Part shown: positions 59,665 to 64,000 of the stretch, piece by piece
How positions within the stretch are numbered: position 1 is the stretch's first letter
Layout: each line of letters starts with the position of its first letter
DNA from: Polytrichum commune
Taxonomy: Eukaryota > Streptophyta > Polytrichopsida > Polytrichales > Polytrichaceae
Direction: 5' to 3'
Assembly (NCBI GenBank): GCA_950295325.1
Contig: OX485803.1
Span: 56,931,554-56,995,553, forward strand
Length of the DNA: 64,000 nt
Notes under the pieces: generated by a model
Databases searched by the model: none
What the model saw: only the letters and a program-made list of their open reading frames with translations
Told to the model about the DNA's origin: nothing
Program-made: the position numbers and the translations under genes

Positions 59665-61129
59665 GTTTGCTGTAACAATTATTAGATAATACCATAATAA
59701 TTATATTGATATATTATGCTAATATACATATTAGTATGCCACAAAATTAATTAAAACACTATTTGCCATGTAGGATATTGCAATACATAGGTCTTTGCCA
59801 TGTACACTAAGGTTAGTCAATAGGTGCTTAATTGACTACATAAGTTACAGATGTGCTTATTGTGAGTCAAAATATAACTTATTGATTACATAGGGTATTT
59901 AAAATTTGAACGTTTAAAAAAAAAGGCGGGAACATGGTTCTATGGAGGCGGGAAAGGCCAGTGAAACAAGTGGAACAAGGAATGCAAGGATGTATTGCAA
60001 GTGAAGCAAGAAATGCAAGATGTATTGCAAGTGAAGCAAGGAATGCAAGAATCGGATATAAGAATCGGATGCAAGAATTGAGGAATGCAAGAATGCAAGA
60101 ATGCAGTGAGGAACAGTAAGGGTGGACAATTGTGGGTTTCCTAGTGAGAGTTTGTAAGTGAGGGTTTGTAAGTGAGGGTTTCCTACTGAAGGTTTCTAAG
60201 TGGTAGTTTGAGGGTTTCAGACAAGGGTTTGAGTTTCAACAAGATAGCAGAAATCATCTCAAACAATAGTTTCAGAAATCATCTCAAGCAAGCAAGGATT
60301 TGAGACAAGGGTTTGAGACATCATCATAAATCATCTCAAGCAAGCAAGGGTTTGAGACAAGGGTTTGAGATCTGAAGTGGTTTGAGACAAGGGTTTGAGC
60401 AAGGGTTTGAGACAAGGTTTCTAAGTGGTAGTTCTAAGGGTTTTAGATTGTGGGTTTCAACAAGACAAACCAGAAATCATCTCAAACAAGAGTTGAACAT
60501 ACAATCAGGCAAGGCAGACAAGGGTTTGAGGACATACAATCAGACAAGGAAACATTAAGGGTGGATAGGGTTTGAGGACATACAATCAGGCAAGGCAGGC
60601 AAGGGTTTGAAGCAAGAGCAGGCAAGGGTTTGAGGCAAGAGCAGAAATCATCTCAAAGAACTTCAAGAGGCAGGCAAGGGTTTGAGGCAGAGCAGACAAG
60701 GGTTTGAGGCAAGAGCAAAAATCATTCCAAATGTGATCCACATGTGATTTTCTTTTGTTAGGTGCCATTTTTTCTCTAGGATTCTTCACTTTGCTCCTCT
60801 TTTTCCAAACGTGCAGAAGCTCCTCCTACAAATCACATACAACTGCTCAATAGATAGTTCATTCAACCACATACCACTCAAATACAGCTGCTCAATAGAT
60901 AGCTCATAGAATGGGAGGCTCTCTACATAAACCCATATACTTTTGTATACTTTGTATTCCTAGCCGTGCTAATTCATATTGATGTTTGTCTTCTAGTTTG
61001 AGAGACAGGCAGAAAGAGAATCAGCTGGGTTATTTCGAGTGTTTGAATACCAATTGCTCAAATATATTGGAAAAAAATGTTCACTTGAAACTAACATGTG
61101 ATTTGTTTGTGGATGTATGCAGTGGAAGG
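59665..61129. repeat. CACTA interior: imperfect tandem repeats, no clear gene
   Basis: At 59980-60110 short units of 'gaatgcaagatgtattgcaagtgaagcaag' type repeat. At 60120-60730 'gacaagggtttgag', 'aatcatctcaaacaa' and 'caggcaagggtttgaggc' recur many times. The stretch lies between the divergent transposase and TNP1-like pieces, so it should include the promoter region of both. Confidence 0.7.
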
Positions 61130-61411
61130 GGTGTGCAAGTGTGGATATAATGAATACGAATTTTAGTTTAGTTGCTCAAGGACAAATTGCAGGTTGTCCA
61201 TGTGACAACTACAACGGAGATGAAATTCCAGAGGGATGTTTTAGTGTTTTGGTAAACAAAGTGTAGGTACAAGATGCGAAGTTGTAATATCCAAACTTTG
61301 CGGGGAATCCTCCACAAGTACGGATGAAGGACTCTCAATTTGCACCAATTTTGTGGAGAAAAGAGGATCTGGTTCTTCTTGGTGGACTAGGGAACTCATT
61401 GTAGACTGTCA
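61130..61411 (+). pseudogene. TNP1/TNPA-like C-terminal remnant in the CACTA element
   Basis: The plus-strand reading NTNFSLVAQGQIAGCPC ... EIPEGCFSVLVNKV, a stop, VQDAKL, a stop, then PQVRMKDSQFAPILWRKEDL resembles the region of plant TNP1/En/Spm proteins that runs 'VA.G ... V.V..V...D..L ... A....WP..L'. Two in-frame stops (TAG after NKV, TAA after DAKL) mark decay. An acceptor-like 'gtatgcag' sits at 61114-61121. It is transcribed opposite to the SET-Tnp2 gene, as expected for a two-gene CACTA element. The family call is tentative. Confidence 0.5.
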
Positions 61412-61589
61412 TGACTTCATATATAGTAAAGGTCCATATACTTTTTTTGTCTACCTAGCCTCATGTTGCAAGTTTTATTGACTCTAATGGAGACTAATTT
61501 CAGTCTTATGAATGTGTTTGATTGGTTTAAAAGACACAACTTGCCATCTTTTCTTAGTCAATTTGCAAAAGAATCCAGTGCAATATGCT

Positions 61590-62227
61590 CATTTTTTACT
61601 GTAAGATGCTGTGATGTTGAAGTTCTTTGCACTCCAAGTAGACAAACGACTAGTCAATTATGCCCAACATCATATATCGTGCACAAACGATAGTCAATTA
61701 ACCATATAAGTCATGTTCTTATTGACTAATAAACCCTATCATAATATAGTCAATTACTATATACCAAGTAGTCAACAACGCCACAACAAACTATGTTTTA
61801 TTGACTAGGAGTAGTCTATTATGTCTCAGAATGTTTGTCAAGATGAATCATCACGGTAGTTTATTTGACCATCCATAGTCTACTTATGTGTGTTTTATTA
61901 ACTACCCATAGTATAATGTCTCTATGTGTTTTGACTACCCGTAGTCTAATGTACTTTGTTACTTGTGACTACATGTAGTCTAATGTACTTTGTTACTCGC
62001 GACTACATGTAGTCTAATGTATCAATGTTTTATTGACTGACTATAGTCTAATGTAAAGTTCAAAAGCATAGTCTAATGTACATACCCAGCCCATAGTCTA
62101 ATGTACACCATGTGTTTTAGACTGCGTAACATTTGACTATGCCTTATTAGACTAACCTGAAACGACTAGGAAGTCAAAAAGTATTTGAGTGTTTTGTAAA
62201 CTCAAAGTAGTCATATGTCCAGTCATA
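61590..62227. repeat. Right subterminal repeats of the CACTA element
   Basis: A dense series of 'tagtctaatgta' and 'gactac(a/c)(t/c)gtagtc' motifs occurs, about every 25-45 bp between 61880 and 62110, many forming small palindromes. Matching motifs occur at the left end. These are probable binding sites for the element's own TNPA-type protein. Confidence 0.75.
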
Positions 62228-62539
62228 TAAGCCATGTTTTTGTAGTAGTGAACGGTGGGGAACAGTGGGACAATGACTTGACCACCATAACCATCATCAA
62301 AGTCTTCCATTGTATATAGATAGTATGGAGCCATGCCATCATGCCCTTACACGTGTACTATGACACATCACTCCCTCATCTTTTTGAAATGATGGGGAAC
62401 GGTGGGGAACGGCCTCACCACACCACCATGTTGTCCATTGTATATAAGGTGGATGAGTCTTAAGTGGCTTTTTCTTAATTAGACCCCTATACATTGATTT
62501 AGTATGTGATTTAGTGAGGATCAAAGATCAAAGTGCAAC

Positions 62540-64000
62540 TAGAGAGCGGACTCACCAAGGGGGCTGTGCAACAGAGAAGTTGCAGGCTCAAGAAAGAATA
62601 TGAATTGGGGAATGCGGGTGAAGAAGGCATTCCGAATGATGAAGAGTGGCCAACCTTCTGATTTGGGCGAAACCAACCCATACACTCGTTCCTTGTTGGA
62701 TGCCTAAACCCTTGCCTCCAAGGAACCAGTGTACGGGTTGGTTCGCCCCAACCCCAACCTTCTCCACTGCATTCCTTTTTTTCTTCCTGGATGCCCATGC
62801 TTTTACTTACAAGGAAGGTGAACATGTGGTGCACGAATCTCGTAGCTGGGCTGATGTAGTAAAAGGAAACCGATGCAGTCCCTAAGACCCGTAAATTCTA
62901 GGTCCCCACCCATTGTCCCAGTGAAAATTACACTAGCATCTTAACATGCTCTCCACCCATCATGTGCAACAAATAACAAGAACTCTAGAAACGTATAGTT
63001 GCTAGACTTGGCGCTAGAGGCCGGACCCACCTTAGGAGGAAATGAATAACGCTATGTTTTCAGTAAAATTTAGACTTCGTCACAAGTTCTGGACATAATG
63101 AAATTCTACATGTGCAGTTCTATCGGTCAACCCTATGATGGGATTGATAGCAAATCTACCTAGATATGGACTGCATCTTTTGTTGTAGCATGCTTTAGTT
63201 GCATGCATATTGTGTTATTTGTGGGAAAATACACATCTACAAAGAGTATTTGATCATATTGCTTTCTCAAAGTATATATAATTGGAGTTTCATCATATTC
63301 TCCTAGTTTCTTCCTCCAAATAAATTGTTTTACAATGTGCATATCTTAATTGCGCAAAAAACACTTTCATAAGCATTATTATTTCGGTACAAGTCTTTTG
63401 TCCAAATCACTTCAATATATCAACATTGTGTTGCTCGATGTGATCAGTTTGGTTAAAGACAAGGTTGCATGGGGGGTGCACTGTGCAATGCAGTACCTAA
63501 GGCGCAAGCACGGTCAGTTACACAACTCCATTACCTTGCACAAGTTTAAGTGAAACTGATTAAAAACTATATACTAACTTTGAATTTTTCCACTGTGCTG
63601 TACAATGTAATACCTACTCATATGGACACATAAATTCGGGTGTTAGATGAAGAGGTCGTGTACATTATACACATAGGAGGGTTATTGTCGACGGTGGGGT
63701 TTGTCATGGCATTAAATGATTGTTTCATTCAAATCGCCAAATCGATCTTCAGATTACATTGTTTATGATAATTGGAGTCATATACACTACTTGTGAACAA
63801 CCAGTAAATTGTCTACAACCCTAGAACATGCCACATCTACTAGATATCAATTTCACATTAGTTGTCGATATAAGGTCATTGTATTGGATTTAATATATCA
63901 TACAAGTTGTTAAAAATGACATTGAAGTATATAATAAAATCTAATTTCTACCAGCCTTATATGCTCAATAATCTTATAATCATAACCAAGACGTGCATTC
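62540..64000 (+). repeat. Dispersed repeat R3, copy III (runs off the window)
   Basis: 62560-63590 matches 34020-34870 closely ('acgtatagttgctagacttg', 'gatgtgatcrrtttggtt', 'aggagggttattgt'). It differs by two insertions, the 95-bp MITE at 62660 and about 80 bp near 63500-63580. There is no protein family signal. Confidence 0.7.
62660..62754. mobile_element. Very short MITE (95 bp), Mutator-like
   Basis: The flanking duplication CAACCTTCT occurs at 62651-62659 and 62755-62763. The inner ends are inverted ('gggcgaaaccaacccataca' against the complement of 'gtgtacgggttggttcgccc'). The R3 copy at 34098-34110 has only one 'ctaccttct', the empty site. A 9-bp duplication is typical of Mutator-like elements. 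Confidence 0.75.

Larger units (their letters stand above)
56609..62250 (-). mobile_element. CACTA (En/Spm) transposon with complete ends, 5642 bp
   Basis: The element begins CACTACTACAAAAACATG (56609) and ends with its complement (62250). The perfect inverted repeat is 23 bp (56609-56631, 62228-62250). The 3-bp target duplication AAC flanks it (56606-56608, 62251-62253). All three are hallmarks of the CACTA superfamily. Subterminal regions are rich in short motifs such as gactatagtctaatgt. It carries a minus-strand transposase gene with a SET domain and a broken plus-strand TNP1-like piece. The transposase C-terminal half is absent, so this copy is non-autonomous, although perfect ends suggest fairly recent movement. 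Confidence 0.93.

Overview
This window reads as nuclear DNA of a land plant, most likely a moss. It is AT-rich overall, has GT-AG introns, and is dominated by transposable elements and their decayed remains. The best lineage clue is a minus-strand gene joining a serine/threonine kinase, an NB-ARC ATPase and leucine-rich repeats; this kinase-NBS-LRR architecture is known from mosses such as Physcomitrium. The lineage call is inference; the sequence does not name the species.

Layout. 1-1984: inverted copy of a repeat family (R2) with its own minisatellite. 2486-11246 (minus): three-exon kinase-NBS-LRR immune-receptor gene whose LRR exon is a 72-bp DNA repeat array; the array continues past the first stop as a decayed tail holding a MITE, followed by a fragment of a second LRR exon. 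11.3-17.9 kb: no recognisable gene, only small decayed exon-like ORFs. 17.9-20.9 kb: dispersed repeat R1 (copy A), interrupted by a second R2 copy carrying a 49-bp satellite. 22-23 kb: one hypothetical ORF and a tRNA-derived SINE-like head. 24.97-30.03 kb (minus): 5'-truncated non-LTR retrotransposon with reverse transcriptase, RNase H and a C-terminal restriction-like endonuclease-type domain. 30.5-32.3 kb: deleted hAT copy. 32.9-36.5 kb: dispersed repeat R3. 36.7-37.1 kb: 3' scrap of a second LINE. 37.1-43.96 kb: a second R1 copy, split by a complete-ended hAT element (8-bp target duplication) and carrying a 410-bp MITE. 46.3-46.6 kb: 43-bp minisatellite. 47.7-52.3 kb: R3-related sequence. 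52.4-54.2 kb: a GC-rich gene for a plant FCP1/NIF-like HAD protein, framed by an 80-bp direct repeat. 56,609-62,250: a complete-ended CACTA (En/Spm) transposon. 62.5-64 kb: third R3 copy with a 95-bp MITE.

The most unusual object is the CACTA element. On its minus strand three exons joined by two clean phase-0 GT-AG introns give a protein with a Cys/His transposase-associated N-terminus, a SET (protein methyltransferase) domain and a Tnp2 transposase domain. Its termini are perfect 23-bp inverted repeats flanked by a 3-bp duplication (AAC). The transposase is broken by one nonsense codon and lacks its C-terminal half, and the element also carries a degraded plus-strand TNP1/TNPA-like piece. 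Several insertions in the window are confirmed by empty sites in a related repeat copy or in the neighbouring LRR unit of the same window.
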